A DNA stretch of 64,000 nucleotides from Pseudomonas sp. MYb327 (GCF_040438925.1 NZ_CP159258.1:4844501-4908500); one strand, 5' to 3'. Counted from the stretch's first letter, positions 36,467-46,209 are shown. A program made the numbers and translations. Notes: generated by a model from the letters alone, not told the origin.

Positions 36467-37242
36467 GGATGGGTCTGCGCTTCATCCTCATCCTGATGTG
36501 CTGCCTGGCGGGAACTGTTCACGCAGAATCCGCCAAGCCGACTCACAAGGCCTATCTGACGCTGATCATCGATGACCTGGGGCAGAACCTGCCCCGGGAT
36601 CGCCGTGTGCTGGCCCTGCCGGGCCCGGTGACGGCGGCGATCATGCCCGACACGCCCCACGCCACCGAGTTTGCCCGCGAAGCCCATCGCGCCGGCAAAA
36701 TCGTCATCCTGCACATGCCCATGGACCCTGCAACCGGCCCGTTTGCCTGGCACCCCGAGCTGCCCCTCGGCGAACTTGAGAAACGCCTGGACGCAGCTTT
36801 CAAAACGGTGCCCTACACGGCAGGCATCAACAACCACATGGGCAGTCGCATGACCGCACAGCAACCGGCGATGACCTGGTTGATGGCGAATCTGCAGAGT
36901 CGGCACAAGATCTTCCTGGACAGCCGCACCAGCGCACAAACCGTGGCTGCCGCCGAGGCGCAGAAGATTGGCCTGGCGAGTGTTTCGCGGGATGTGTTTC
37001 TCGATGACGAACGTACGGAGGCTGCAATCTTCACCCAGTTGCAGACAGCGATCAGCCTGGCGCACAAGCAGGGTTCAGCGGTGATGATCGGGCACCCGTA
37101 TCCGCAGACGCTGGCGGTGCTGGAGCGTGAGTTGCCGAGGCTGAAGGCCCAGGGGATTGAGTGGATTGATATCAAGCAGATGATCAGTGTGCGCGGTAAT
37201 CGGGCTATGCCGGCGCATGGAAAGGATGGGGTTTACCGCTGA
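36463..37242 (+). CDS. yibQ: Divergent polysaccharide deacetylase, YibQ family
   Basis: Secreted protein of the divergent polysaccharide deacetylase family. The 259 residues begin with a signal peptide (LRFILILMCCLAGTVHA). The catalytic-barrel motifs are altered but recognisable: TLIIDDLGQN, ILHMPMDP, AGINNHMGSRMT and IGHPYPQT. Enzymatic activity is unproven in this family. Start could be GTG 36463, overlapping the ctpA stop, or ATG 36469; neither has a clear RBS at the right distance. Linkage to envC suggests a cell-wall role. Confidence 0.9.
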   Translation: MRMGLRFILILMCCLAGTVHAESAKPTHKAYLTLIIDDLGQNLPRDRRVLALPGPVTAAIMPDTPHATEFAREAHRAGKIVILHMPMDPATGPFAWHPELPLGELEKRLDAAFKTVPYTAGINNHMGSRMTAQQPAMTWLMANLQSRHKIFLDSRTSAQTVAAAEAQKIGLASVSRDVFLDDERTEAAIFTQLQTAISLAHKQGSAVMIGHPYPQTLAVLERELPRLKAQGIEWIDIKQMISVRGNRAMPAHGKDGVYR

Positions 37243-37252
37243 AAGACCGCTT

Positions 37253-37337
37253 CTGTAGGCGCCGGCTTGCTGGCGAAGCGGTCTCCAATCTTGCACAGCC
37301 CGATTGACCGTCATCGCTGGCAAGCCAGCTCCTACAG
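37253..37337. repeat. REP pair, family 1, between yibQ and the solute-binding protein
   Basis: Arms TGTAGGCGCCGGCTTGCTGG and TCGCTGGCAAGCCAGCTCC; the left head has GGCGC instead of GGAGC. The pair separates two convergent genes and no T-tract terminator is visible. Confidence 0.8.
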
Positions 37338-37340
37338 GGA

Positions 37341-38108
37341 CTACAGATACCGCGCCATGATCTCGTCGACCTTGCCTTCCTTGCGCATTTGATCCAGCGC
37401 CGCTTGTAACTTGGCAACGGTTTCATCCGGCACGTCCTTGTTCAACGCCAGGTACAACTCGGCGCTGTTGAAGCGCAACACGGTCTTGAGCCCGCTCACG
37501 CCTTCCTGACGCGCCAGGTAGCGCCCGGCCGGATCACCTGTGGCCCACAGATCGATCTGTCCGTTAACCAGTTTTTTCGCGTTGTCCTGATCGCGCAGGA
37601 CCACCACCGGCTTCAAGCCCTGCTTGGCCAGGGTCATGGCAATGGCGTCACCCTTGTACGCACCGATCTTGTACTTTCGCGCGTCATCCAGTGTTTCGAG
37701 AGTGATTTTGCTATCGGCCTTGGCCAGCATGATCCAGTCGTCCGGCCCAATTGGTCCGACCCACTTGAAGAGCCGCTCACGATCCGGCAAACGCGCCATC
37801 ACGAAGGCGCCGTAACCCGGATTTTCCAACGCGAGCTTGTAAACCCGCTCCCAAGGGAAACGCAGCGTCAGGCTATAAGTAATATCGGTACGTTTGAATA
37901 TTTCGCGGACGATGTCGGTGGCGATGCCATCGATATTCTCGCCCTGAGCGAAATTCTTGCCATTCTTCGCCATGTTGTATGGCGGGAAGTTTTCCGTGAG
38001 CAACACAATATCGGTGTCGGGATTGTCTGCAGGACTGTCTGCAGCTTGCGCTGTGCTGATAAACAACAGGGAAGCGCTGGCGAGGGCTAGAAGAAGGCGT
38101 TTAAGCAT
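37341..38108 (-). CDS. Transporter substrate-binding-domain periplasmic protein (SBP_bac_3)
   Basis: A 255-residue periplasmic protein with a signal peptide (LLLALASASLLFISTAQA) and a family-3 solute-binding fold (VLLTENFPPYNM, GIATDIVREIFKR, YKIGAYKGDAIAM). No permease or ATPase gene lies beside it, so it may work with a distant ABC system or act as a stand-alone binding protein. The ligand cannot be read from sequence; the family mostly binds polar amino acids. It follows hisF by about 78 bp on the same strand, but its signal peptide and own spacing suggest a separate unit. Confidence 0.88.
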   Translation of the reverse strand: MLKRLLLALASASLLFISTAQAADSPADNPDTDIVLLTENFPPYNMAKNGKNFAQGENIDGIATDIVREIFKRTDITYSLTLRFPWERVYKLALENPGYGAFVMARLPDRERLFKWVGPIGPDDWIMLAKADSKITLETLDDARKYKIGAYKGDAIAMTLAKQGLKPVVVLRDQDNAKKLVNGQIDLWATGDPAGRYLARQEGVSGLKTVLRFNSAELYLALNKDVPDETVAKLQAALDQMRKEGKVDEIMARYL

Positions 38109-38186
38109 GTCTGGCTACCGAAATCCATGGCGTACCCAAGAGTGCCTTGAGCCCGCCATGATGTCTACTGGCCTGCATCGGTTTGT

Positions 38187-38957
38187 TTAACGCATCACGA
38201 TTCCGCGATGCGCCATATAAGCCTTGGCTTCCTGCACGGTGTATTCGCCAAAGTGGAAAATACTGGCCGCCAACACCGCACTGGCGTGACCTTCGAGAAT
38301 CCCGTCAGCCAGGTGCTGCAAGTTGCCGACCCCGCCGGAAGCGATCACCGGAATGCCCAGGGCATCGCTGATGGCGCGGGTGACGCCGAGGTCGAAGCCG
38401 TTTTTCATGCCGTCCTGATCCATGCTGGTCAGGAGGATTTCGCCGGCACCGAGACCTTCCATCTTCTTCGCCCATTCAACAGCGTCGAGACCGGTCGGCT
38501 TGCGGCCGCCGTGGGTGAAGATTTCCCAGCGCGGGGTTTCCCCAGGTCCAGAGACCTTCTTTGCATCAATCGCGACGACAATGCACTGCGACCCGAAATG
38601 CTGCGCCGCTTCGCCGACAAATTCAGGGTTGAACACGGCAGCGGTGTTGATCGACACCTTGTCTGCACCGGCATTCAGCAAGTTGCGAATGTCCTGCACG
38701 GTACGCACGCCACCGCCCACGGTCAGCGGGATGAACACCTGGCTGGCCATGCGCTCGACGGTATGCAGCGTGGTGTCACGGCCATCGACGCTGGCGGTGA
38801 TGTCGAGAAAGGTAATCTCGTCGGCGCCCTGCTCGTCGTAGCGACGGGCAATTTCCACCGGGTCACCGGCGTCACGGATGTTTTCGAATTTCACACCCTT
38901 GACCACCCGGCCGTTGTCCACGTCCAGGCAAGGGATGATGCGTTTGGCCAGCGCCAT
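38187..38957 (-). CDS. hisF: Imidazole glycerol phosphate synthase cyclase subunit HisF
   Basis: Uses ammonia from HisH to convert PRFAR into imidazole glycerol phosphate and AICAR. The 256 residues form a (beta/alpha)8 barrel. Family marks are [15 protein letters not shown] with the catalytic aspartate near residue 11, [11 protein letters not shown], and [13 protein letters not shown]; the second catalytic aspartate is in TSMDQDG. It is the last gene of the hisB-hisH-DUF2164-hisA-hisF cluster, 9 bp after hisA. Confidence 0.98.
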   Translation of the reverse strand: MALAKRIIPCLDVDNGRVVKGVKFENIRDAGDPVEIARRYDEQGADEITFLDITASVDGRDTTLHTVERMASQVFIPLTVGGGVRTVQDIRNLLNAGADKVSINTAAVFNPEFVGEAAQHFGSQCIVVAIDAKKVSGPGETPRWEIFTHGGRKPTGLDAVEWAKKMEGLGAGEILLTSMDQDGMKNGFDLGVTRAISDALGIPVIASGGVGNLQHLADGILEGHASAVLAASIFHFGEYTVQEAKAYMAHRGIVMR

Positions 38958-38966
38958 GGTCAGTCC

Positions 38967-39704
38967 TCAGCCTTTGTACGAATCGCAGAAAGCTTGCGCT
39001 TCTGCGACGTCGAGGGTGCCTTCGTAGATTGCCCGACCGGTAATGGCACCGATGATGCCTGGCGCCTTGGCGTCAAGCAGCGTCTTGATATCACCCAGGT
39101 TGTGAATGCCACCGGAAGCGATCACCGGGATCGATGTGGCAGCGGCCAGCGCGGCGGTGAACGGAACGTTGCAGCCCTGCATCATGCCGTCTTTGGCGAT
39201 GTCGGTATAAACGATCGCGGACACGCCGTCGGCTTCGAATTGCTTGGCCAGGTCGATCACCTGAATGGTGCTGATTTCAGCCCAGCCATCGGTGGCGACG
39301 AAACCGTCCTTGGCGTCCAGGCCAACGATCACTTTGCCCGGAAAGGCGCGGCACGCTTCGGCGACGAAGGCCGGATCTTTCACCGCTTTGGTGCCGATGA
39401 TCACGTAGCTCACACCCGCTTTCACGTAGTGCTCGATGGTTTCCAGGGAGCGGATGCCGCCGCCGATCTGGATCGGCAGGTTCGGGTAGCGCTTGGCGAT
39501 CGCGGTAACCACTTCACCGTTGACTGGCTGGCCTTCGAAAGCGCCGTTCAGGTCGACCAGATGCAGACGACGGCAACCGCCCTCCACCCACTTGGCAGCC
39601 ATGCTCACCGGGTCATCGGAGAACACTGTGGAATCTTCCATGCGGCCCTGGCGCAGACGAACACAGGCACCGTCTTTAAGATCGATAGCGGGAATAATCA
39701 GCAT
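38967..39704 (-). CDS. hisA: Phosphoribosylformimino-AICAR ribotide isomerase
   Basis: Amadori rearrangement of ProFAR to PRFAR in histidine synthesis. The 245 residues match HisA. It is a (beta/alpha)8 barrel with [15 protein letters not shown] (catalytic Asp near residue 8), IQIGGGIRS and [11 protein letters not shown]. Start ATG 39704 (MLIIPAID) has GAAGG 10 nt upstream; a longer TTG-initiated reading is unnecessary. Next to hisF (9 bp) and 42 bp after the DUF2164 gene. Confidence 0.97.
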   Translation of the reverse strand: MLIIPAIDLKDGACVRLRQGRMEDSTVFSDDPVSMAAKWVEGGCRRLHLVDLNGAFEGQPVNGEVVTAIAKRYPNLPIQIGGGIRSLETIEHYVKAGVSYVIIGTKAVKDPAFVAEACRAFPGKVIVGLDAKDGFVATDGWAEISTIQVIDLAKQFEADGVSAIVYTDIAKDGMMQGCNVPFTAALAAATSIPVIASGGIHNLGDIKTLLDAKAPGIIGAITGRAIYEGTLDVAEAQAFCDSYKG

Positions 39705-39746
39705 CTGGCAAACCTTCAAATTTGAATGTTCAGCTTGGCTCGGAAA

Positions 39747-40007
39747 TCAGTTTTTCTCGAGCGCCCACAGGTCGCTTTCGATGCTTTCGAACCTCTCTTT
39801 GAGGTGCGTCTGCACATCGAAAATCGCCCTGTTGTAATAGTGCGGAGCAATTTCGCGGGTAAACAGCTCAAGGATTTCGGCCGCTTCGAACGAACCCAGG
39901 TCCAGTTCGAAGCGATCCTCCATGAAGCGCTTGATCTTGCTGGTGGCCTCGTTCTCCTGCTCAGGGGTGAGCGAAAGAATCGGCGGCTTGGATTTCTTGA
40001 CGGCCAT
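39747..40007 (-). CDS. DUF2164 small protein inside the his cluster
   Basis: An 86-residue acidic protein of the DUF2164 family: LTPEQENEATSKIKRFMEDRFELDLGSFEAAEILELF is the typical helical core (quoted in part here: FMEDRFELDLGSFEAAE). Function is unknown. It begins at the nucleotide after the hisH stop and is followed 42 bp later by hisA, so it is plainly in the his transcript. Confidence 0.88.
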   Translation of the reverse strand: MAVKKSKPPILSLTPEQENEATSKIKRFMEDRFELDLGSFEAAEILELFTREIAPHYYNRAIFDVQTHLKERFESIESDLWALEKN

Positions 40008-40646
40008 TTACCAGCGACCGTCCCACGCAGCGAAGTTCTGCAGCAATTGCAGGCCATGGGTATGGCTCTTCTCCGGGTGGAACTGCACGGCGAAACGCGA
40101 GCCATCGGCCAGCGCTGCGGCGAAATCGACACCGTAGTGACCGCCACCCACCACCTGACGCGCATTGGCGGCAGCGATGTAGTAGCTGTGCACGAAGTAA
40201 AAACGCGCCATGTCCGGAATGTCGTGCCACAGAGGGTGACTGACCTTCTGCTTCACTTCGTTCCAGCCCATGTGCGGGACTTTCAGGTGTTCACCGTCTT
40301 CATGCAGGTCTTTGCCGAAGAACTTCACCGCACCCGGAAACAGGCCGATGCAGTCGACGCCGTCGTTCTCTTCGCTGGTGTCGAGCAAGGCTTGCATGCC
40401 CACGCAAATGCCGAGAAACGGACGGTCCTGGCTGACTTCACGCACCAGCGAATCGAAGCCGAGGCGACGGATCTCCGCCATGCAATCGCGAATCGCGCCA
40501 ACGCCGGGGAAAACCACCCGGTCGGCTTCGCGAATCACGTTGGCATCGCTGGTGATCAGGACCTTGCCGGCACCGACATGTTCGAGGGCCTTGGCCACCG
40601 AGTGCAGGTTGCCCATGCCGTAATCGATAACCGCGACTGTCTGCAT
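40008..40646 (-). CDS. hisH: Imidazole glycerol phosphate synthase glutaminase subunit HisH
   Basis: Class I glutamine amidotransferase that supplies ammonia to HisF. The 212 residues carry the nucleophile cysteine in FLGICVGMQ (near residue 84), the oxyanion region, and the catalytic His-x-Glu in FHPEKS (near residue 193). Its ATG overlaps the hisB stop by one base. Partner hisF is three genes downstream. Confidence 0.97.
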   Translation of the reverse strand: MQTVAVIDYGMGNLHSVAKALEHVGAGKVLITSDANVIREADRVVFPGVGAIRDCMAEIRRLGFDSLVREVSQDRPFLGICVGMQALLDTSEENDGVDCIGLFPGAVKFFGKDLHEDGEHLKVPHMGWNEVKQKVSHPLWHDIPDMARFYFVHSYYIAAANARQVVGGGHYGVDFAAALADGSRFAVQFHPEKSHTHGLQLLQNFAAWDGRW

Positions 40647-41239
40647 TACAGAACGCCCTTGGTCGAAGGCATTTGCCCGGCCATGCGGTCATCGAGCTCA
40701 ACAGCCATGCGCAGGGCGCGGCCGAAAGCCTTGAACACGGTTTCGATCTGGTGATGGGTATTGTGGCCACGCAGGTTATCGATGTGCAGGGTCACGTTGG
40801 CGTGGTTGACGAAGCCCTGGAAGAACTCCTGGAACAGGTCAACGTCGAAACCGCCGACGGTGGCGCGGGTATACGGAACATGCATCTGCAGGCCAGGACG
40901 GCCGGAGAAGTCGATCACCACGCGCGACAGCGCTTCATCGAGCGGCACGTAGGCGTGGCCGTAGCGACGGATGCCTTTCTTGTCGCCAATGGCTTTGGTG
41001 AAGGCCTGGCCGAGGGTGATACCGACGTCTTCCACGGTGTGGTGGTCATCGATATGCAGGTCGCCCTTGCTGACAATATCCAGGTCGATCAACCCGTGAC
41101 GGGCGATCTGGTCCAGCATGTGCTCAAGAAAAGGAACACCGATATCGAATCGGGCCTTTCCGGTGCCATCAAGGTTGATCGAGGCTTTGATCTGGGTTTC
41201 CAGAGTGTCGCGCTCGACAGACGCCATACGTTCGGCCAT
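40646..41239 (-). CDS. hisB: Imidazoleglycerol-phosphate dehydratase
   Basis: Mn-dependent dehydration of imidazole glycerol phosphate. The 197 residues are the monofunctional form, without the phosphatase domain found in enterobacteria. Metal-binding repeats are [25 protein letters not shown] and [12 protein letters not shown]. Start ATG 41239 ([12 protein letters not shown]) agrees with other Pseudomonas HisB; codons back to 41275 are probably untranslated. First gene of the his cluster here. Confidence 0.97.
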   Translation of the reverse strand: MAERMASVERDTLETQIKASINLDGTGKARFDIGVPFLEHMLDQIARHGLIDLDIVSKGDLHIDDHHTVEDVGITLGQAFTKAIGDKKGIRRYGHAYVPLDEALSRVVIDFSGRPGLQMHVPYTRATVGGFDVDLFQEFFQGFVNHANVTLHIDNLRGHNTHHQIETVFKAFGRALRMAVELDDRMAGQMPSTKGVL

Positions 41240-41404
41240 CACCAGCTCCGCAAAATCATTGGGCGAAAAAGGCAACCATTATAGGGGCGCGGGCGCGAAA
41301 CAGAAACACGGGAGGTGATATCGCTGACGGAGTGAATCCAGCGCTGTCGAGGCTGTACATGTCAATACAAGCCGGCGCTCATTGCGAACGCACGGCTTTT
41401 GACT

Positions 41405-41494
41405 TTGTAGGAGCCGGCTTGCTGGCGATCCAGAAGCCGCGGTTTTGCAGGCATACCGCGTGATCGTTCATCGCCAGCAAGCCGGCTCATACAG
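41405..41494. repeat. REP pair, family 1, between hisB and the OFA transporter
   Basis: Arms GTAGGAGCCGGCTTGCTGGC and GCCAGCAAGCCGGCTCATAC, about 45 bp apart, in the 265-bp gap upstream of hisB. Nothing else was recognised in this gap. Confidence 0.85.
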
Positions 41495-41504
41495 GAGGGC
41501 AGTG

Positions 41505-43166
41505 TTAGTGGAAGAGAACCGCAGTCTTCTGCAAGGTCACCCACACACCCCACGCCAACGGAATACCCACCGCCAGCCACGCCGCGATCGCCAGTGGTTT
41601 GGTGCCCGCAGCCGCTTTCCACTCCAGCGACGTGCTGGCGTCAGCACCCTTGTCGTGGCCCAGCGCCTGTTCGGCAGCCAGTTCAGCGTCGGTCATGAAG
41701 TACTTGTCAGCCACCGGACGCACCAGCAGGTTGCAGATGAAACCCAACACCAGCAGGCCGGCAAGGATGTACAGGGTGATGTCGTAAGCCGCGGCACGCT
41801 CAACGCCGATGCTCAACTGATACTCACGCAGGTAGTTCACCAGCACAGGTCCCAATACGCCCGCCGCCGCCCACGCCGTCAACAGACGACCGTGGATCGC
41901 GCCGACCATTTGCGTACCGAACAGGTCCGCCAGGTACGCCGGAACCGTGGCGAAACCACCACCGTACATCGACAGAATGATGCAGAACGCCGCCACGAAC
42001 AGCGCGACGCTGCCCAAGTGACCAAGGTTCGGAATCAGTCCGTACAGGGCAAAGCCCAAGGCGAAGAACACGAAATAAGTGTTTTTGCGCCCCAGGTAGT
42101 CCGAGAACGACGCCCAGAAGAAGCGGCCACCGATGTTGAACAGGCTCAGCAAACCGGTGAAACCGGCAGCGATGGCGGCGATCGAGGCCAGTTGGCCGGC
42201 GTCCAGCTGACCGAACGCCTGGTCCGTGCCCAGCAACTTGCCACCGAAGACTTCCTGCAACAGCGGCGAAGCCATGCCGAGGATACCGATACCGGCCGAA
42301 ACGTTCAGGCACAGCACCAGCCATACCAGACGGAACTGCGGCGTTTTCCACGCCACGTTCACGTGCACGTGACGGTGGGTGATCATCGCGTTCGAAGCTT
42401 TTTTCGCCGGAGCGGTCCAGCCCTCAGGCTTCCAGCCGGTTGGCGGAACGCGATACGACAGCGCGCCACCGATCATGAACACGAAGTAAATCGCAGCCAT
42501 AGCCACGAAGCTCTGCCAGACGCCAACGCCTTCTGCCGAACCGAAGTGGCTCATTAAAGCGGTCGCCAACGGTGCACCGACCATCGCGCCACCGCCGAAG
42601 CCCATGATCGCCATGCCGGTCGCCATGCCGCGCTTGTCCGGGAACCACTTGATCAGGGTCGACACCGGCGAGATATAACCCAGGCCCAGACCGATACCAC
42701 CAATGACCCCGGAACCGATCCACATCAGCCAGATCTGGTGGGTATAGATACCCAGCGCCGAAATCAGCAGACCGCCACACCAGCACAGCGCCGATACAAC
42801 GCCAGCCTTGCGCGGGCCGGCATGTTCGAGCCAGCCGCCCCAGATCGCTGCGGAGCAACCGAGGAAAATGAAGAACAGGGTGTAGATCCAGCCGAGCATC
42901 GAAATCGGCCAGTCGCATTGAGAAGAGAAGACTTGCGCGATGAAGCTCATGTCCGGCGCGCACGTTACAGCCTTGCTGATGCCCAGCGCCTTGGACAGTG
43001 GCAGCCAGAACACCGAGAAGCCGTAAGCCATGCCGATGCACAGGTGGATGGCCAGAGCGGCCGGTGGCACCAGCCAACGGTTGAAACCGGGCTTGGCGAT
43101 GATTCGCTCCTTGGACAGGAACGAGGGCTGACCGGCATAGCCGTCCGCCGTGATACTCGTGGTCAT
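41505..43166 (-). CDS. OFA-family MFS transporter
   Basis: Major facilitator of the oxalate:formate antiporter (OFA) family, in the inner membrane. The 553 residues exceed the usual 400-450 because of an N-terminal extension, an enlarged central loop (TGWKPEGWTAPAKKASNAM) and an extra C-terminal helix (LAIAAWLAVGIPLAWGVWV). Typical segments are LAIHLCIGMAYGFSVFWLP, GIGLGLGYISPVSTLIKWFPDKRG and FWASFSDYLGRKNTYF. Substrate is probably a small carboxylate, but it cannot be deduced. Monocistronic, with GGGGG 8 nt before the ATG. Confidence 0.9.
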   Translation of the reverse strand: MTTSITADGYAGQPSFLSKERIIAKPGFNRWLVPPAALAIHLCIGMAYGFSVFWLPLSKALGISKAVTCAPDMSFIAQVFSSQCDWPISMLGWIYTLFFIFLGCSAAIWGGWLEHAGPRKAGVVSALCWCGGLLISALGIYTHQIWLMWIGSGVIGGIGLGLGYISPVSTLIKWFPDKRGMATGMAIMGFGGGAMVGAPLATALMSHFGSAEGVGVWQSFVAMAAIYFVFMIGGALSYRVPPTGWKPEGWTAPAKKASNAMITHRHVHVNVAWKTPQFRLVWLVLCLNVSAGIGILGMASPLLQEVFGGKLLGTDQAFGQLDAGQLASIAAIAAGFTGLLSLFNIGGRFFWASFSDYLGRKNTYFVFFALGFALYGLIPNLGHLGSVALFVAAFCIILSMYGGGFATVPAYLADLFGTQMVGAIHGRLLTAWAAAGVLGPVLVNYLREYQLSIGVERAAAYDITLYILAGLLVLGFICNLLVRPVADKYFMTDAELAAEQALGHDKGADASTSLEWKAAAGTKPLAIAAWLAVGIPLAWGVWVTLQKTAVLFH

Positions 43167-43380
43167 TGTTTATCCCCCAATTATTAGTATGGTTCGCCAG
43201 CCACTCTTCACCCCCAGCCTTAATGCAACGCAGGCATGACTGTCTTTTCCAGGGCAAAGCTCCATTTTGGTGCGGCATCACGTCGCACAAGGACGGACGA
43301 ACGGGCGAAGGTTACCATTTGCACGTGACAGAAAAACCAAACTGATATCACGTTTTGTACGTTATCCGATCTCGTTACTT

Positions 43381-43465
43381 ATAGGCGCTGCCAAGGCTGC
43401 GATCTTTTGACTTTGCTTCTGGTTGCAAAAGATCAATGGATCGCTGCCTTCGGCAGCTCCTACAA
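43381..43465. repeat. Palindromic repeat, family 2, in the 330-bp gap before the PanZ-like gene
   Basis: Arms TAGGCGCTGCCAAGGCTGCG and CGCTGCCTTCGGCAGCTCCT, with a secondary GATCTTTTG/CAAAAGATC inverted pair inside, giving a cruciform-like structure. The rest of the gap 43167-43497 holds only likely promoter DNA for the two divergent genes; no further element was recognised. Confidence 0.75.
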
Positions 43466-43497
43466 GAGAGCGTTTGGACACGTTCACAGGAGCCACC

Positions 43498-43902
43498 ATG
43501 CCAATCATTGTAGAGTCGGTGCAGAAAATCACTCCTCAAGACCAACAAGATCTCCAGAAGATTTACCGCGATGCCCCGGAATGGCTCTTCACCCCGTTTA
43601 CCGGAGATCAACATCTGATCGAAGACTGCCTGCGTGACGGCTCCCTGATCGCCGGGCGCTTCAACGATCGGCTATTGGGCGCGGCGCGCCTGCAACGGCA
43701 CCCGGACGTCTGGCACTTGTCTCAATTATGCGTACGAAAAATCACCAGACGTCGTGGCGTTGCTGAACGCCTGGTGCAAGAAGCACAAAAAATGGCCGCG
43801 CAATCGGGCGCCACATTGCACCTTCTCGCGCCCGCCGGGCACCTGGAAGCACAGGCATTGGCCGCCAAGCTGCATATTCCGCTGGATACCCTGCCGGCGT
43901 GA
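43498..43902 (+). CDS. GNAT-fold PanZ/PanM-like protein
   Basis: A 134-residue GNAT-fold protein resembling PanZ (PanM), the acetyl-CoA-dependent activator of aspartate decarboxylase PanD maturation. The acetyl-CoA loop is VRKITRRRGVAERLV, and the N-terminus MPIIVESVQKITPQDQQDLQKIY fits the family. Start ATG 43498 has AGGAG upstream. No pan gene is adjacent; in Pseudomonas, PanZ function is less studied than in enterobacteria, so a generic acetyltransferase remains possible. Confidence 0.8.
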   Translation: MPIIVESVQKITPQDQQDLQKIYRDAPEWLFTPFTGDQHLIEDCLRDGSLIAGRFNDRLLGAARLQRHPDVWHLSQLCVRKITRRRGVAERLVQEAQKMAAQSGATLHLLAPAGHLEAQALAAKLHIPLDTLPA

Positions 43903-43980
43903 TCGCTGACCGGTCGTCCGTTCTGGGGCGCTATACTCCTCGGCTAAATTTCGAATTCGACTAATTACAAGGACTCGCCC

Positions 43981-46209
43981 ATGAAAGCGTTCGGCAAAAT
44001 CCTGGGTCTGGTACTCCTCGGGCTGTTGCTGATCATTGTGGCGCTGGGCTTTGCCCTGACCCACCTCTTCGATCCCAACGACTACAAAAACGAGATCCGC
44101 CAGATTGCCCGCGACAAGGCCCACATCGAGCTGACGCTCAATGGCGATATCGGCTGGAGCCTGTTCCCGTGGCTGGGCCTGGAACTGCACGATGCCGGTG
44201 TCGCGACCCTGGCCAAACCCAACGAGCCGTTTGCTGATCTGCAGATGCTTGGCTTGTCGGTCCGCGTGCTGCCGCTGCTGCGCCGCGAAGTGCAGATGAG
44301 CGACGTACGCGTCGAAGGCTTGAACCTGCGCCTGAATCGCGACAAGGACGGCCACGGAAACTGGGAAGACATCGGCAAGGTGCCGGTCGCCGCGAGCCCT
44401 GCTGGCACGCCTCCCGCCACTCCTGGCGAACCTGCACCGCAAACTACCGTACCAGTGGAAAAACCGGCCCAGCCAATTCGCCTGGACATCGACAGCCTGA
44501 CCGTCAACAACGCCCGCGTTGAATACAACGACGAGAAGACCGGCAAGCAGTTCAGCGCCGAAAGCATCCAGCTGAGTACCGGCCCGGTACATGATTCCAC
44601 CAACATCCCGGTTAAACTCACCGCGTTCCTGGGCACCAATCAGCCGGTTCTGCGGGTCCGTACCGAACTGAATGGCGAAGTGCGTTTCGAGCGCGCGTTG
44701 CAGCGTTACAAACTCGAAGACATGAAGTTGTCCGGCGAAGTGGCCGGCGATCCGCTGCAAGGCAAAACCATGACGTTTGCCGCCCAGGGCCAACTGCTGC
44801 TGGACCGTGCCGCCAACGTTGCCGAATGGACCGGGATCAAGATTTCCGCCAACCAACTGCGTGCGCTGGGTGAGCTGAAGGTCAACGACCTCGACAAGAC
44901 GCCACAGATCAGCGGCGGCCTGTCGATTGCCCAGTTCGACCTGGCGAAGTTCGTCGACAGCGTCGGCCAGAAACTCCCGGCCATGGCCGAAGGCAGCCTG
45001 AGCAAATTCGAATTGGCCACCCGCCTCGCGGGCACGCCGACCAGCGTGGTGCTGGATGACATCAATCTTAAAGTCGACGACAGCACCTTCAGCGGCCGAA
45101 TCGCCGTCGAGGACTTTGCCAAGCAATCGTTGAGGGCAAACCTCAAGGCCGACACCTTCAACGTCGATCGTTACCTGCCGCCAAAATCGGCCGAAGCCAA
45201 CAGCGCAACTCAAGTGCGTCAGGCCGAAGTCGCCAGCACCGAAGCCGACGCCATGGCCGGTGCCGGCAGCACACCGTTACCACAAGCGCCGACCAAGGAT
45301 GCGTGGAGCAACGAGCGCCTGCTGCCGGTGGAGCGCCTGAGCAAACTGGACGTTGACGCCGAGCTGACCTTCGGCCAACTGACCCTGGAAAAATTGCCGA
45401 TTCAAAACGCAACACTCAAGGCCAACGGCCAGGGCGGACTGCTGACTCTGGCAAACCTGCGCGGCGATCTGTACGCCGGCAACTTCGAAGCCACCGGCAC
45501 CCTCGATCTGCGCCAGCAGGTGCCTGCGCTGAACTTGCAGACCAAAATCAGCCGCGTACCGGTAGAAAAAATCCTCGAAAGCCAGGGCAAGACTCCTCCG
45601 GTCAAAGGCCTGGTCACGCTCAACAGCAACGTGACCGGTAACGGCAACAGCCAGAAAGCGCTGATCGAAACGCTTAATGGCACCACCAGTTTCGTCATCA
45701 ACAATGGCGTTCTGCTAAATGCCAACCTCGAACAGCAGCTGTGCAAAGGCATCGCCACGCTCAACCGCAAAACCCTCAGCGGCGAGCCACGGGGCAAGGA
45801 CACACCGTTCGAGGAACTCAAGGGCAACCTGACGTTCCGTAACGGCGTGGCCAGCAACCCGGACCTGAAAGTGCGCATCCCGGGCATGACCGTTAAAGGT
45901 GACGGTGATGTCGATCTACGGGTGCTGGGCATGGACTACCGCGTGGGCATCGTCGTCGAAGGCGATACCAGCGCCATGCCGGACCCGGCTTGCCAGGTTG
46001 GCGAGAAGTTTGTCGGTATAGAGTGGCCGCTACGGTGTCGTGGTCCGCTGGAGCTTGGTGCCAAGGCATGCCGTCTCGACAACGAACGTATGGGTCAGGT
46101 CGCGAGTAAACTGGCTGGCGAGCGCATCAGCGAAAAAATCGACGAAAAGCTGGGCGACAAGGTCAGCCCGGAACTGAAAGATGCGCTCAAGGGGCTGTTC
46201 AAGCGATGA
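43981..46209 (+). CDS. AsmA family protein
   Basis: A 742-residue envelope protein of the AsmA family, related to bridge-like lipid transfer proteins that support outer-membrane lipid homeostasis. One N-terminal transmembrane helix (ILGLVLLGLLLIIVALGFAL) is followed by AsmA N-terminal features (FDPNDYKNEIRQIARDK, LTLNGDIGWSLFPWLGLEL) and a long beta-rich periplasmic region. A proline/alanine-rich linker lies near residues 138-160. The C-terminal AsmA_2 region ends near residue 742. It overlaps mutY by 4 nt (ATGA), as in other Pseudomonas. Confidence 0.93.
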   Translation: MKAFGKILGLVLLGLLLIIVALGFALTHLFDPNDYKNEIRQIARDKAHIELTLNGDIGWSLFPWLGLELHDAGVATLAKPNEPFADLQMLGLSVRVLPLLRREVQMSDVRVEGLNLRLNRDKDGHGNWEDIGKVPVAASPAGTPPATPGEPAPQTTVPVEKPAQPIRLDIDSLTVNNARVEYNDEKTGKQFSAESIQLSTGPVHDSTNIPVKLTAFLGTNQPVLRVRTELNGEVRFERALQRYKLEDMKLSGEVAGDPLQGKTMTFAAQGQLLLDRAANVAEWTGIKISANQLRALGELKVNDLDKTPQISGGLSIAQFDLAKFVDSVGQKLPAMAEGSLSKFELATRLAGTPTSVVLDDINLKVDDSTFSGRIAVEDFAKQSLRANLKADTFNVDRYLPPKSAEANSATQVRQAEVASTEADAMAGAGSTPLPQAPTKDAWSNERLLPVERLSKLDVDAELTFGQLTLEKLPIQNATLKANGQGGLLTLANLRGDLYAGNFEATGTLDLRQQVPALNLQTKISRVPVEKILESQGKTPPVKGLVTLNSNVTGNGNSQKALIETLNGTTSFVINNGVLLNANLEQQLCKGIATLNRKTLSGEPRGKDTPFEELKGNLTFRNGVASNPDLKVRIPGMTVKGDGDVDLRVLGMDYRVGIVVEGDTSAMPDPACQVGEKFVGIEWPLRCRGPLELGAKACRLDNERMGQVASKLAGERISEKIDEKLGDKVSPELKDALKGLFKR

